A stretch of DNA of 64,000 nt, taken from Pseudoxanthomonas sp. PXM03 (GTDB taxonomy: Bacteria; Pseudomonadota; Gammaproteobacteria; Xanthomonadales; Xanthomonadaceae). Below the pieces are notes generated by a model. It was not told where the DNA came from and ran no database searches. It saw only the letters and a list, made by a program, of their open reading frames with translations. Position 1 is the first letter of the stretch, and every line of letters starts with the position of its first letter. This document shows positions 38,078-47,095 of this stretch, piece by piece. A program made the position numbers and the translations under genes. The stretch lies in assembly GCF_014852005.1 (NCBI RefSeq), contig NZ_JACVAU010000001.1, positions 1,324,001 to 1,388,000 of the forward strand, in the 5' to 3' direction.

Positions 38078-38202
38078 GGCGTCGGGTGACCGGCAGGGGG
38101 CGGGCGGGGGAGTCTGACGGGCGGCGGGGCGCCCGGCAAGCCATCCTCGCCGGACGGGGTGGTTTGACAGTTCGGTCCTTCATCCTTAACATTCAGCGGC
38201 TT

Positions 38203-38709
38203 ATGTCCGTGAATACGCCCGAGATGTTGGATGCTTGGCGCATGGTCGCGGCCCGGCGCAGCTTTGAAGGCCGCCTGCCGTTGTCCGCGATGACGCGTCT
38301 GCAGGGTCTTCTGGTCGATACCGAAGGCGATGTGCGCTACACGATCGAGTTCGACCGTGACGCGCTGCAGGTGCCTTACATAGGCTTGCGGATCGAAGTG
38401 GGGTTGCCGCTGGTGTGCCAGCGCAGCCTGCGGCGTTTCGTGTTGCCGGTGACGGTCGAGCAGCGGCTCGGGCTGGTCCGGAGCGAGGATGAGGAATCCG
38501 CGCTTCCGCCCGGCTACGAGGCCCTGCTGGTGCCGGAAGACGGCATGCTGCGCCCCAGCGAACTGGTCGAGGACGAACTGGTCCTCGCCGTGCCGGTGGT
38601 GCCGGTGGATCCAACGTCCGAGGCCGTGGAGCGCGAGTGGGCCGCGGATGAAGAAGAGGTGGCGAAGACCAGTCCGTTCGCGGCACTGGCCTCGCTGAAG
38701 AAGAACTAG
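38203..38709 (+). CDS. yceD: YceD/DUF177 family protein (23S rRNA accumulation protein)
   Basis: A 168-residue acidic protein with the DUF177 core: [14 protein letters not shown], a degenerate Cys motif, and [13 protein letters not shown]. coli YceD is needed for 23S rRNA accumulation, and the gene precedes rpmF in nearly all bacteria, as here. The ATG at 38203 ([15 protein letters not shown]) is chosen over one 39 codons upstream that would extend into the maf promoter region. Confidence 0.92.
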   Translation: MSVNTPEMLDAWRMVAARRSFEGRLPLSAMTRLQGLLVDTEGDVRYTIEFDRDALQVPYIGLRIEVGLPLVCQRSLRRFVLPVTVEQRLGLVRSEDEESALPPGYEALLVPEDGMLRPSELVEDELVLAVPVVPVDPTSEAVEREWAADEEEVAKTSPFAALASLKKN

Positions 38710-38776
38710 CCGCTACCGCGGTCTGGCAACACGAACCGCAAGGTTCACCAACAGATACAAGAGCTGGAGCAATCCC

Positions 38777-38971
38777 ATGGCTGTGCAGAAATCCCGCGTT
38801 ACCCCGTCCCGCCGTGGCCAGCGTCGTTCGCACGACGCGCTGACCGCCAAGCAGCTGTCCACCGACCCGACCACGGGCGAGATCCACCTGCGCCACCACG
38901 TGACCGCCGACGGTTACTACCGCGGCAAGAAGGTCATCGCCACCAAGACCACGATGGTCGAGGAAGATTGA
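38777..38971 (+). CDS. rpmF: 50S ribosomal protein L32
   Basis: A 64-residue basic protein, [20 protein letters not shown] at the start, typical bL32. No zinc-binding cysteines, so it is the C-minus type. Follows yceD by 67 bp and heads the fatty-acid cluster; a small GAACC-GCAA-GGTTC hairpin lies in its leader. Confidence 0.97.
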   Translation: MAVQKSRVTPSRRGQRRSHDALTAKQLSTDPTTGEIHLRHHVTADGYYRGKKVIATKTTMVEED

Positions 38972-38979
38972 TCCGCGTG

Positions 38980-39004
38980 GCGCGCCCTTCGCGGGGCGCG
39001 CTTT
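38980..39004 (+). terminator. Terminator-like hairpin after rpmF
   Basis: GCGCGCCC/GGGCGCGC stem with a six-base loop, followed by TTTCC; may partly separate rpmF from fabH. Confidence 0.6.
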
Positions 39005-39058
39005 CCGCATGATCAATGACAATCAGGGCCCTTCGTGGGGCTGGCAACGGGAGTGTGC

Positions 39059-40054
39059 ATGAGCGAGCCGGGTAACAAGGGGCGCATTTATGCGCGCATC
39101 GCCGGTACGGGCAGCTATCTGCCCGAGAAGGTGCTGACCAACGAAGACCTGTCGAAGCTGGTGGATACCAGCGACGAATGGATCCAGTCCCGCACCGGCA
39201 TCCGTGAGCGCCATATCGCCGCCGAAGGCGAGACCGCGGGCGACCTGGGCTACCAGGCGGCGCTCCGCGCCCTCGAGGCGGCCGGCGTCGATGCCTCCGA
39301 GATCGACCTGATCGTGGTGGGCACCACCACGCCCGACCTGATCTTTCCCTCGACCGCCTGCCTGATCCAGGCCCGGCTGGGTATCGCGGGCTGCGCGGCG
39401 CTGGACGTCAATGCGGCCTGCTCGGGCTTCATCTACGCGCTCAGCGTGGCCGACAAGTTCATCCGCTGCGGCGACGTCAAGACCGCGCTGGTGATCGGCA
39501 CCGAAACACTCAGCCGCATCGTCGACTGGACCGAGCGCACCACCTGCGTGCTGTTCGGCGACGGTGCTGGCGCGGCGGTGCTGAAGGCCGACGGCGAGAC
39601 CGGCATCCTCAGCACCCATCTGCATGCCGATGGCAGCAAGAAGGAACTGCTCTGGAATCCGGTCGGCGTGTCGGCCGGCTTCAAGCCGGACGAGCCGAAC
39701 AACGGCATCCGCATCCACATGAAGGGCAACGACGTCTTCAAGTATGCGGTGAAGGCGCTCGACAGCGTGGTCGATGAGACGCTCGAGGCCAACGGCCTGG
39801 ACAAGCACGACCTGGACTGGCTGATCCCGCACCAGGCCAACCTGCGCATTATCGAAGCCACCGCCAAGCGGCTGGACATGTCGATGGACCAGGTCATCGT
39901 GACCGTCGACAAGCATGGCAACACATCGTCCGGGTCCGTGCCGCTGGCGTTGGATGCGGCCGTCCGGTCGGGCCGCGTCGAACGTGGCCAGTTGCTGCTG
40001 CTGGAAGCGTTCGGCGGCGGCTTCACCTGGGGCTCGGTGCTGCTGCGCTATTGA
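39059..40054 (+). CDS. fabH: 3-oxoacyl-ACP synthase III (FabH)
   Basis: Starts fatty-acid synthesis by condensing acetyl-CoA, or a branched starter, with malonyl-ACP. The 331-residue protein has the Cys121-His258-Asn288 triad in [15 protein letters not shown] and GNTSSGS. GGGAG lies before the ATG at 39059; eight earlier in-frame codons are dropped. plsX, which separates rpmF and fabH in E. coli, is not present here. Confidence 0.97.
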   Translation: MSEPGNKGRIYARIAGTGSYLPEKVLTNEDLSKLVDTSDEWIQSRTGIRERHIAAEGETAGDLGYQAALRALEAAGVDASEIDLIVVGTTTPDLIFPSTACLIQARLGIAGCAALDVNAACSGFIYALSVADKFIRCGDVKTALVIGTETLSRIVDWTERTTCVLFGDGAGAAVLKADGETGILSTHLHADGSKKELLWNPVGVSAGFKPDEPNNGIRIHMKGNDVFKYAVKALDSVVDETLEANGLDKHDLDWLIPHQANLRIIEATAKRLDMSMDQVIVTVDKHGNTSSGSVPLALDAAVRSGRVERGQLLLLEAFGGGFTWGSVLLRY

Positions 40055-40077
40055 GGTACGCACCCCTGCGACGATGG

Positions 40078-40112
40078 AAGGCGATGCCGCGAGGCATCGC
40101 CTTCTTCGTTTC
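40078..40112 (+). terminator. Terminator-like hairpin after fabH
   Basis: Eleven-bp stem AAGGCGATGCC/GGCATCGCCTT with a GCGA tetraloop, then CTTCGTTT. Confidence 0.7.
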
Positions 40113-40243
40113 CGGCGCTGCGTTTTCCGTTGCACATGGCGTTGCTGCGTGCGACGCGGCGTCGCATGCGCATACGCACCGGTACAGACAATCGAGCGGG
40201 TTCGCCCGTATCATCGCCGCCTGATTTCACGCAGGGTGTCCGA

Positions 40244-41188
40244 GTGACTTCCACGCAACTCGCTTTCGTCTTCCCGGGCCAGGGCTCGCAGTCGGTCGGC
40301 ATGCTGGCCGAGTTGTCCGAATTGCATCCGGTAGTGCGCGAGACGTTCGCCGAAGCGTCCGATGGTGCGGGTGTCGACCTGTGGGCGCTGTCGCAAGGCG
40401 GCCCCGAAGAGATGCTCAATCGCACCGAGTACACGCAGCCGGCATTGCTTGCAGCGGGCATCGCGGTATGGCGTGCCTGGCAGCAACAGGGTGGCGTGCA
40501 GCCGTCCCAGCTCGCCGGACACAGCCTGGGCGAATACACCGCGCTCGTCGCGGCAGGCGCGTTGTCGTTGAAGGACGGCGCCCACCTCGTGCGCCTGCGT
40601 GGTCAACTGATGCAGGAAGCGGCTCCGCAGGGCGTTGGCGCGATGGCCGCCGTGCTGGGTGCTGAGGATGCTCTGGTGGCCGAGGTCTGCACGCAGGCGT
40701 CCGACAGCAAGGTCGTCGTGCCCGCCAATTACAACTCGCCAAGCCAGATCGTGATCGGCGGCGACGCCGAGGCGGTCGATCGTGCAATCGCGTTGCTCAC
40801 CGAGCGCGGCATCCGCAAGGTGGTGAAGCTGGCGGTCAGCGTGCCGTCGCATACGCCGCTGATGCGCGAAGCGGCCAATCGCCTCGCCGAGGTGATGGCG
40901 GGTCTCAGCTGGCATGCGCCATCGCTGCCCGTCGTGCAGAACGTCGATGCGAAGGTGCAGGGCGATGTCGATGCCATCCGCGATGCACTCGTTCGCCAGT
41001 TGTACCTGCCGGTACGCTGGACCGAATGCGTGCAGGTGCTGGCATCCAACGGTTCCACGCGTATCGCCGAATGCGGCCCCGGCAAGGTGCTCACCGGGTT
41101 GGTGAAGCGCATCGACAAGGGCCTGGACGCGCGCGCCATCGGTGGTGTGGGCGACTTCCAGGGCGCGCTCGCCGACTGGCAGGCCTGA
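40244..41188 (+). CDS. fabD: Malonyl-CoA:ACP transacylase (FabD)
   Basis: Loads malonyl onto acyl carrier protein. The 314-residue protein starts TSTQLAFVFPGQGSQ, has the nucleophile Ser94 in GHSLGEYTA, the histidine in SVPSHTPLM and the QNVDAKV region. GTG at 40244 with AGGG upstream gives family length, preferred to an ATG 38 codons earlier. A gap of 189 bp with a terminator separates it from fabH, so it may have its own promoter. Confidence 0.97.
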   Translation: MTSTQLAFVFPGQGSQSVGMLAELSELHPVVRETFAEASDGAGVDLWALSQGGPEEMLNRTEYTQPALLAAGIAVWRAWQQQGGVQPSQLAGHSLGEYTALVAAGALSLKDGAHLVRLRGQLMQEAAPQGVGAMAAVLGAEDALVAEVCTQASDSKVVVPANYNSPSQIVIGGDAEAVDRAIALLTERGIRKVVKLAVSVPSHTPLMREAANRLAEVMAGLSWHAPSLPVVQNVDAKVQGDVDAIRDALVRQLYLPVRWTECVQVLASNGSTRIAECGPGKVLTGLVKRIDKGLDARAIGGVGDFQGALADWQA

Positions 41189-41257
41189 CTCCCGCGCGGC
41201 TCCCTTCCCTTATCCTGACCTCCCGCGTTCGCGCGGATCCGTTCCGAGGACATCATC

Positions 41258-42001
41258 ATGAGCAAGCCCCTGCAGGGTGAAATCGCGCTGGTCACCGGCG
41301 CCAGCCGCGGCATCGGCTCCGCGATCGCCGACGCTTTGGCTGCCCAGGGCGCCACCGTCATCGGCACCGCGACCACCGCCGCCGGGGCGCAGGCCATTGG
41401 CGAGCGGATGGCCGCATCCGGTGGCCACGGCCGCGAACTCAACGTCACCGATGGCGCGGCGGTCGAAGCCCTGATCGATGCGATTGCGAAGGAGTTCGGT
41501 CCGGTGTCCATCCTGGTCAACAACGCCGGCATCACCCGCGACAACCTGCTGATGCGGATGAAGGACGAGGACTGGCAGGCCATCCTCGACACCAACCTCA
41601 CCAGTGTCTATCGCACGTCCAAGGCAGTGATGCGCGGCATGATGAAGGCACGCAAGGGCCGCATCATCAACATTGCCTCGGTGATCGGCGTCACCGGCAA
41701 TGCGGGGCAGGCGAACTATGCCGCCGCCAAGGCCGGCATCATCGCGTTCTCCAAGTCGCTGGCGAAGGAAATCGGCAGCCGCGGTGTCACCGTCAACGTG
41801 GTCGCTCCCGGTTTCATCGCCACCGACATGACCAAGGACCTGCCCGAAGAGACCAAGAAGGCGCTCGGTGAGCAGATCGCACTCGGTCGTCTGGGCGAGC
41901 CGGCCGACATCGCGAATGCGGTCGCCTTCCTCGCAGGGCCGGCGGCCGGCTACATCACCGGCGAGACCCTGCACGTCAACGGCGGCATGTACATGCCGTA
42001 A
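41258..42001 (+). CDS. fabG: 3-oxoacyl-ACP reductase (FabG)
   Basis: NADPH-dependent SDR enzyme that reduces 3-oxoacyl-ACP. The 247-residue protein has TGASRGIGSAIA, NNAGITRDN, Ser in INIASVIG and Tyr-Lys in NYAAAKAG, with the closing VNGGMYM. GAGG upstream of the ATG. Third gene of the fab run. Confidence 0.98.
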   Translation: MSKPLQGEIALVTGASRGIGSAIADALAAQGATVIGTATTAAGAQAIGERMAASGGHGRELNVTDGAAVEALIDAIAKEFGPVSILVNNAGITRDNLLMRMKDEDWQAILDTNLTSVYRTSKAVMRGMMKARKGRIINIASVIGVTGNAGQANYAAAKAGIIAFSKSLAKEIGSRGVTVNVVAPGFIATDMTKDLPEETKKALGEQIALGRLGEPADIANAVAFLAGPAAGYITGETLHVNGGMYMP

Positions 42002-42144
42002 AGAATTAGCTGTAAGTGGTTGATTCGGCGGCGATTGGCGATACCTGCCCGCCGTCGCCGGTTTCCACTACACTATCCCCGGTTTGCCCTCGCCCCGCGT
42101 CGGCAGAATCCAACACGTCACCCATCTCCGTCTGGAGCGAATCC

Positions 42145-42384
42145 ATGAGCAGCATCGAAGAACGCGTCAAGAAAATCGTCGTCGAACAACTCGGCGTGAA
42201 GGAAGAAGAAGTCACCACCAGTGCATCGTTCGTCGATGACCTGGGCGCCGACTCGCTGGACACCGTTGAACTGGTGATGGCGCTGGAAGAAGAGTTCGAA
42301 TGCGAAATTCCGGACGAGGAAGCCGAGAAGATCACTTCGGTGCAGCAGGCCATCGATTACGTCAAGGCGCACGTCAAGGCGTAA
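42145..42384 (+). CDS. acpP: Acyl carrier protein
   Basis: A 79-residue acidic four-helix carrier with the phosphopantetheine site Ser37 in [10 protein letters not shown]. The start [11 protein letters not shown] at 42145 is family-standard; the longer open frame upstream is non-coding. Between fabG and fabF. Confidence 0.98.
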   Translation: MSSIEERVKKIVVEQLGVKEEEVTTSASFVDDLGADSLDTVELVMALEEEFECEIPDEEAEKITSVQQAIDYVKAHVKA

Positions 42385-42494
42385 GTCCCGCACCTGCAGC
42401 AAACCGTGTCGGGGCCGCGCATGCGGCCCCGCGCGTATCCGGCCCCCATGCGCCCGCGTAGGGCGCGGCCGCCAAGATCCATGAGGAATCCGAT

Positions 42495-43736
42495 ATGAGC
42501 CAGCGTCGTCGCGTCGTCATCACCGGCATGGGCCTGGTGTCCCCCCTGGGCAATGACATGGCCAGCAGCTGGGACGGCATCGTCAATGGGCGGTCGGGCC
42601 TGGGTCCGATCACCACCTTCGATACCGAGGGTTACAGCACGAAGATCGCGGGCGAGATCCGCGGTTTCGACCCCACCGCCTTCGTGCCGCCGAAGGACGT
42701 GAAGAAGATGGACTCGTTCATCCACTACGGACTGGCCGCGTCGCTGATGGCGATGGACGACTCCGGACTGGAAGTGACCGAAGCCAATGCCGAGCGCATC
42801 GGCGCCATCATCGGTGCAGGCATCGGCGGCATCCTCGGCATCGAGGAGACCGCGGTGAAGCTGCACGAAGGCGGCCCGCGCAAGATTTCCCCGTTCTACA
42901 TCCCGAGCACCATCATCAACATGCTGCCGGGCCACCTGAGCATCATGAAGGGCCTGAAAGGGCCCGGCTATTCGGCGGTATCCGCCTGTGCCACCTCGAA
43001 CCATTCGATCGGCATCGCCATGCGCAGCATCCAGTACGGCGACGCCGACGTGATGATCGCCGGCGGCGCTGAACGCGGCTCGTCGCCGACATCGGTGGGC
43101 GGGTTCTGCGCGATGAAGGCCATGTCCACCCGCAACGATGATCCTGCCCGGGCCTCGCGTCCGTGGGACAAGGATCGCGATGGCTTCGTGCTGGGCGACG
43201 GTGCCGGCATCCTCGTGTTGGAGGAGTACGAACACGCGAAGGCGCGTGGCGCACGTATCTACTGCGAGCTGGCCGGTTTCGGCGCATCGCAGGACGCCTA
43301 CCACATGACCGCGCCCAGCGAGAACGGCGAGGGCCCATCACGCTGCATGCGGTCCGCACTGAAGGACGCCGGCCTGAATGCGGACCAGGTCGAGTACCTC
43401 AACGCGCACGGCACCTCCACGCCGCTGGGCGACCTGGCCGAAACGCTGGCGATGAAGCGCGCGCTGGGCGACCACGCGTACAAGATCATGGTCAGCTCCA
43501 CCAAGTCGATGACCGGCCACCTGCTGGGCGCGGCCGGCGGCGCGGAAGCCATCTTCTCCGTGCTGGCCATCCACCACGGCATCATCCCGCCGACCATCAA
43601 CCTGGACGAGCCGGGTGAAGGCTGCGATCTCGACTACGTGCCGCACACGGCGCGCGAGAAGAAGATCGACGTGGCGGTGTCGAATGGCTTCGGCTTCGGC
43701 GGCACCAACGGCACGCTGGTGTTCAAGCGGATCTGA
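42495..43736 (+). CDS. fabF: 3-oxoacyl-ACP synthase II (FabF)
   Basis: Elongating condensing enzyme, 413 residues, with Cys165 in VSACATSNHSIG and histidines in NAHGTSTPLGD and KSMTGHLLGAAGG. It follows acpP by 110 bp and is separated from pabB by a paired REP-like repeat. Confidence 0.98.
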   Translation: MSQRRRVVITGMGLVSPLGNDMASSWDGIVNGRSGLGPITTFDTEGYSTKIAGEIRGFDPTAFVPPKDVKKMDSFIHYGLAASLMAMDDSGLEVTEANAERIGAIIGAGIGGILGIEETAVKLHEGGPRKISPFYIPSTIINMLPGHLSIMKGLKGPGYSAVSACATSNHSIGIAMRSIQYGDADVMIAGGAERGSSPTSVGGFCAMKAMSTRNDDPARASRPWDKDRDGFVLGDGAGILVLEEYEHAKARGARIYCELAGFGASQDAYHMTAPSENGEGPSRCMRSALKDAGLNADQVEYLNAHGTSTPLGDLAETLAMKRALGDHAYKIMVSSTKSMTGHLLGAAGGAEAIFSVLAIHHGIIPPTINLDEPGEGCDLDYVPHTAREKKIDVAVSNGFGFGGTNGTLVFKRI

Positions 43737-43746
43737 TCCTGTTCCG

Positions 43747-43870
43747 TCCTTCTCCCTCCGGGAGAAGGTGGCGCACAGCGCCGGATGAGGGTGCGGCGGA
43801 ATCATCGACCCCTGCATCATTGCATCTTCTCCGCACCCTCTCCCCAACCCTTCTCCCGGCGGGAGAGGGG
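43747..43870. repeat. Paired REP-like intergenic repeat between fabF and pabB
   Basis: Copy one (43747-43796) has CCTTCTCCCTCCGGGAGAAGG, given here as CCTTCTCCC and GGGAGAAGG arms, then GCCGGATGAGGGTGCGG. Copy two (43831-43870), inverted, begins CCGCACCCTCTCCCC and ends with a CTCCC/GGGAG hairpin. The whole can fold as one long cruciform. Confidence 0.7.
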
Positions 43871-43881
43871 CCAGGAACGAC

Positions 43882-45243
43882 ATGATCGAGACCCGCGCGC
43901 TTCCCCCAGACACCGACCTGCTGGCCCTGCATCGCCAGGATCCGCAGCGCTATCCCGTGCTGCTGGAATCCGTCGCGTCCGGCACCGCGCAGGGACGCTG
44001 GGATTTCCTGCTGGTGGCCGATGGCACGGGGCTTCGCCTGGGGGCCGACGGCGTGACCCGCGACCTTCGAGGCAACGCGGAAGCCGGCGATTTCCTCGCC
44101 GTGCTCGATCGCCGCTGGCAGGCGCAGCGCATTCCCCGTGAAGAACCACGCTGGCCGTTCCGTGGTGGCTGGGCGTTGTTGCTGGCATATGAGTTGGCCC
44201 AGCAGGTGGAGCCCGTTCTGCAGCTGCCCCAGGCGCCGGCGACGCAGCCGATCGCGCTCGCCCTGCGCTGTCCTGCCGCCGTGCTGCGCGACCGCAGTAC
44301 CGGTGATTGCGTGGTGGTGGCCGAAGCGGGGCAGGGAGGACTGATCGCCCGCACGGTGGACGACGTCGCGGTCACGGCGCGACAGCAAGCGCTACCTGCT
44401 TGGGTACCTCCCGCGCGCATCGACGAAGACGCGCCGCGCCGCTTCACCGACGGCGTGGACCGCATTCTCGACTACCTGCGTGCGGGCGACATCTTCCAGG
44501 TCAACCTGTCGCGGGCCTGGCGCGCGCATTTCGATACGCCGCTCGACCCCGCCACGCTGTACGCGCGGCTGCGCACCGCCAATCCCGCGCCGTTCGCCGG
44601 CCTGTTCAGCACGCCGGAATGGACCGTGGTGAGCTCATCCCCCGAACGCCTGGTGTCGGTGCGTGGCGACGTGGTCGAAACCCGGCCCATCGCCGGCACG
44701 CGTCCGCGCTTCGAAGGCGATGACGATGCCGCACGCATCCGCGAACTGGTGGGCCATCCGAAGGAGCGCGCCGAGCACGTCATGCTCATCGACCTGGAAC
44801 GCAACGACCTGGGCCGCGTGTGCATGCCCGGCAGCGTGCAGGTGGACGAGCTGATGACGGTGGAAAGCTATGCCCACGTGCACCACATCGTCAGCAACGT
44901 GCGCGGCCACCTGCGTGCCGATGCCACGCCCGGTGATGTCATCCGAGCCACCTTTCCCGGCGGCACCATCACCGGCTGCCCCAAGGTGCGCTGCATGCAG
45001 ATCATCGCCGAACTCGAACAGACGCCGCGCGGTGCCTACACCGGCGCGTTCGGCTGGCTGAACCGCGATGGCGATCTCGACCTGAACATCCTGATCCGCA
45101 GCGCCGAGATCGTGGCCGACGGGCAGGGCAGCGTGGCCCGCTTCCGCACCGGCGCCGGCATCGTCGCCGACTCGATTCCGGACAGGGAACTGGATGAAAC
45201 CCGCGCCAAGGCCCGAGGCGTACTGAAGGCGCTGGAAGGCTGA
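43882..45243 (+). CDS. pabB: Aminodeoxychorismate synthase component I
   Basis: Chorismate-utilising enzyme of 453 residues that makes 4-amino-4-deoxychorismate for folate (p-aminobenzoate) synthesis, with glutamine amidotransferase PabA encoded elsewhere. It has IFQVNLSRAW, SSSPERLVSV, LIDLERNDLGRVC, TFPGGTITGCPK and GAYTGAFGW. At residues 269-276 it reads PIAGTRPR: E. coli PabB has Lys (PIKGTR) at the third position, whereas TrpE has Ala. Placement between fabF and mltG, where E. coli has pabC, argues for PabB, but an anthranilate-synthase-like activity is not excluded. Confidence 0.87.
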   Translation: MIETRALPPDTDLLALHRQDPQRYPVLLESVASGTAQGRWDFLLVADGTGLRLGADGVTRDLRGNAEAGDFLAVLDRRWQAQRIPREEPRWPFRGGWALLLAYELAQQVEPVLQLPQAPATQPIALALRCPAAVLRDRSTGDCVVVAEAGQGGLIARTVDDVAVTARQQALPAWVPPARIDEDAPRRFTDGVDRILDYLRAGDIFQVNLSRAWRAHFDTPLDPATLYARLRTANPAPFAGLFSTPEWTVVSSSPERLVSVRGDVVETRPIAGTRPRFEGDDDAARIRELVGHPKERAEHVMLIDLERNDLGRVCMPGSVQVDELMTVESYAHVHHIVSNVRGHLRADATPGDVIRATFPGGTITGCPKVRCMQIIAELEQTPRGAYTGAFGWLNRDGDLDLNILIRSAEIVADGQGSVARFRTGAGIVADSIPDRELDETRAKARGVLKALEG

Positions 45244-45252
45244 TTGCTGTTG

Positions 45253-45278
45253 CCTTCTCCCCATATATGGGGAGAAGG
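45253..45278. repeat. 26-bp perfect palindrome before mltG
   Basis: CCTTCTCCCCATA is followed immediately by its exact reverse complement. The CCTTCTCCC/GGGAGAAGG arms match the REP-like family seen near fabF. No T tract. Confidence 0.75.
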
Positions 45279-45368
45279 GGGGCACCGCTGCGGCTGATCA
45301 GGGCACGCCTACAGCCTGAGACGGCGACCGGGTATCCTGCACGGCCTGCTTCAAGCACCGAGGACTAC

Positions 45369-46436
45369 GTGGCGTCAGCTCTCAAGCGCGGTTGCCGCTT
45401 CATCGTCATCATCTTCCTCCTGTTGCTGGCCCTGGCGGCCGGCGCGGCGTTCTGGCTGTGGCAGGGCCACCGCGGGTTCGCCGATACCGCCATCGGTGGC
45501 GTCAGCGCGGAGGCCACCGTGGAGGTCGCCAGTGGCGATGCCTTTCCCACCGTGCTGCGCAAACTGCGCGGGCAGGGCGTCTCGCATGGCAGCGACCTGC
45601 AATGGCGGCTGCTGGCCCGCGAGACCAATACCGCCAGCCAGCTGAAGGTCGGCGAGTACGCGCTGTCCCCGGAACTCACCCCGCGCGAGCTGCTGCAACG
45701 CATGCGCGAGGGCCGCACGCTGCAGTACCGCTTCACCCTCGTCGAGGGCTGGAACATCCGCCAGGTGCGCGCCGCGCTGCGCAACGCCACGCCCCTGCAG
45801 CAGAAGACCGCGCAGATGAGCGATGCCGAACTGATGGCCGCGCTGGGTCATCCCGGGCAGCACCCCGAAGGCCGCTTCCTGCCCGAAACCTATGTCTACA
45901 CGCGCAGCGAATCCGACCTCGACGTGCTCAAGCGTGCCCATACCGCGATGGAGAAAGCCGTGGCTGCCGCGTGGGAAGGCCGTGCCAACGGCATCCCGCT
46001 GCAGTCGGCCGAGGAGGCGTTGATCCTCGCCTCCATCATCGAGAAGGAAACCGGCATCGCCGAAGAACGTCCGGCCATCGCCGGCGTGTTCGCGCGCCGT
46101 CTGAAGATCGGCATGCCGCTGCAGACCGATCCCACCGTCATCTACGGCATCGGCAGCAGCTATGACGGCAACATCCGCCGCCGTGACCTGACCACCGACA
46201 CGCCGTACAACACGTATACCCGCAAGGGCCTGACGCCCACCCCCATCGCCATGCCGGGCGTGGACGCGCTGAAGGCGGCGGTGAATCCCGCCGATGGCGA
46301 CGCGCTGTACTTCGTCGCGGTCGGCGACGGCAGCGGGCGACACATCTTCTCCGCCACCCTGGCCGAACACAACGCCGCCGTGGCGCGCTACCTGGTGACG
46401 CGCCGCGAGACGCTGCGCAAGGCGGCAGCCCCGTGA
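45369..46436 (+). CDS. mltG: Endolytic transglycosylase MltG (YceG)
   Basis: Inner-membrane lytic transglycosylase that cuts nascent glycan strands and sets their length. The 355-residue protein has a short cytoplasmic start, one TM segment (about residues 10-30), a LysM-like region and the YceG domain with catalytic Glu in ASIIEKETG, then YGIGSSYDGN, PYNTYTRKGLTPTPIAMPG. GTG at 45369 with GAGG eight bases upstream; the open frame continues 34 codons further into the palindrome region. Its stop overlaps the tmk start. Confidence 0.95.
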   Translation: MASALKRGCRFIVIIFLLLLALAAGAAFWLWQGHRGFADTAIGGVSAEATVEVASGDAFPTVLRKLRGQGVSHGSDLQWRLLARETNTASQLKVGEYALSPELTPRELLQRMREGRTLQYRFTLVEGWNIRQVRAALRNATPLQQKTAQMSDAELMAALGHPGQHPEGRFLPETYVYTRSESDLDVLKRAHTAMEKAVAAAWEGRANGIPLQSAEEALILASIIEKETGIAEERPAIAGVFARRLKIGMPLQTDPTVIYGIGSSYDGNIRRRDLTTDTPYNTYTRKGLTPTPIAMPGVDALKAAVNPADGDALYFVAVGDGSGRHIFSATLAEHNAAVARYLVTRRETLRKAAAP

Positions 46437-47095
46437 GCGAAGCCGTGCTGTCGCAGCCACGCCTGATCACGCTCGAGGGCGGCGAGGGTGCCGGCAAGAC
46501 CAGTGCGATCGCGGCCATCCGCGACCGTCTGCAGGCCGCCGGCCACGACGTCGTGCAGACGCGCGAACCCGGCGGCACACCGCTGGCCGAGCGCATCCGC
46601 GAGTTGCTGCTCAATCCGCAGGACGAGGCACTGGCGGCGGAAACCGAATTGCTCCTGATGTTCGCCGCGCGCGCGCAGCATGTGCGCGATGTCGTGCGTC
46701 CGGCGTTGCGGCGTGGCGCATTCGTCGTCAGTGATCGCTTCACCGATTCCAGTTATGCCTACCAGGGCGCGGGACGCGGATTGGACCCCGAGTGGATCGC
46801 CGCGCTGGAGCGTCGTGCGGTGGGCCTGAAGCCCGGCCTGACGCTGCTGCTGGACCTGGACGTGCGCGAAGGCCGCGCACGTACGGCGGGGCGCGACCTG
46901 TGGCCGGACCGCATCGAGAGCGAGCAGGACGATTTCTTCGAACGCGTGCGTGCAGGCTTCCGCGCGCGTGCCGCTGCCGAGCCGCAACGCTTCCGGGTGA
47001 TCGATGCCGCGCAGCCGCCGGCCGGAGTGGGTGCCGCCGTCGATGACGCCATCGGCGCCTACCTGCGCACCCTGACGGACAGCGACCTGGCATGA
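46433..47095 (+). CDS. tmk: Thymidylate kinase
   Basis: Phosphorylates dTMP to dTDP. The 220-residue protein has the P-loop LEGGEGAGKTS, the DRFTDSSYAYQG substrate motif and a lid with RAR basic residues. GTG start overlapping the mltG stop; its own stop overlaps holB (ATGA). Confidence 0.97.
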   Translation: MSEAVLSQPRLITLEGGEGAGKTSAIAAIRDRLQAAGHDVVQTREPGGTPLAERIRELLLNPQDEALAAETELLLMFAARAQHVRDVVRPALRRGAFVVSDRFTDSSYAYQGAGRGLDPEWIAALERRAVGLKPGLTLLLDLDVREGRARTAGRDLWPDRIESEQDDFFERVRAGFRARAAAEPQRFRVIDAAQPPAGVGAAVDDAIGAYLRTLTDSDLA

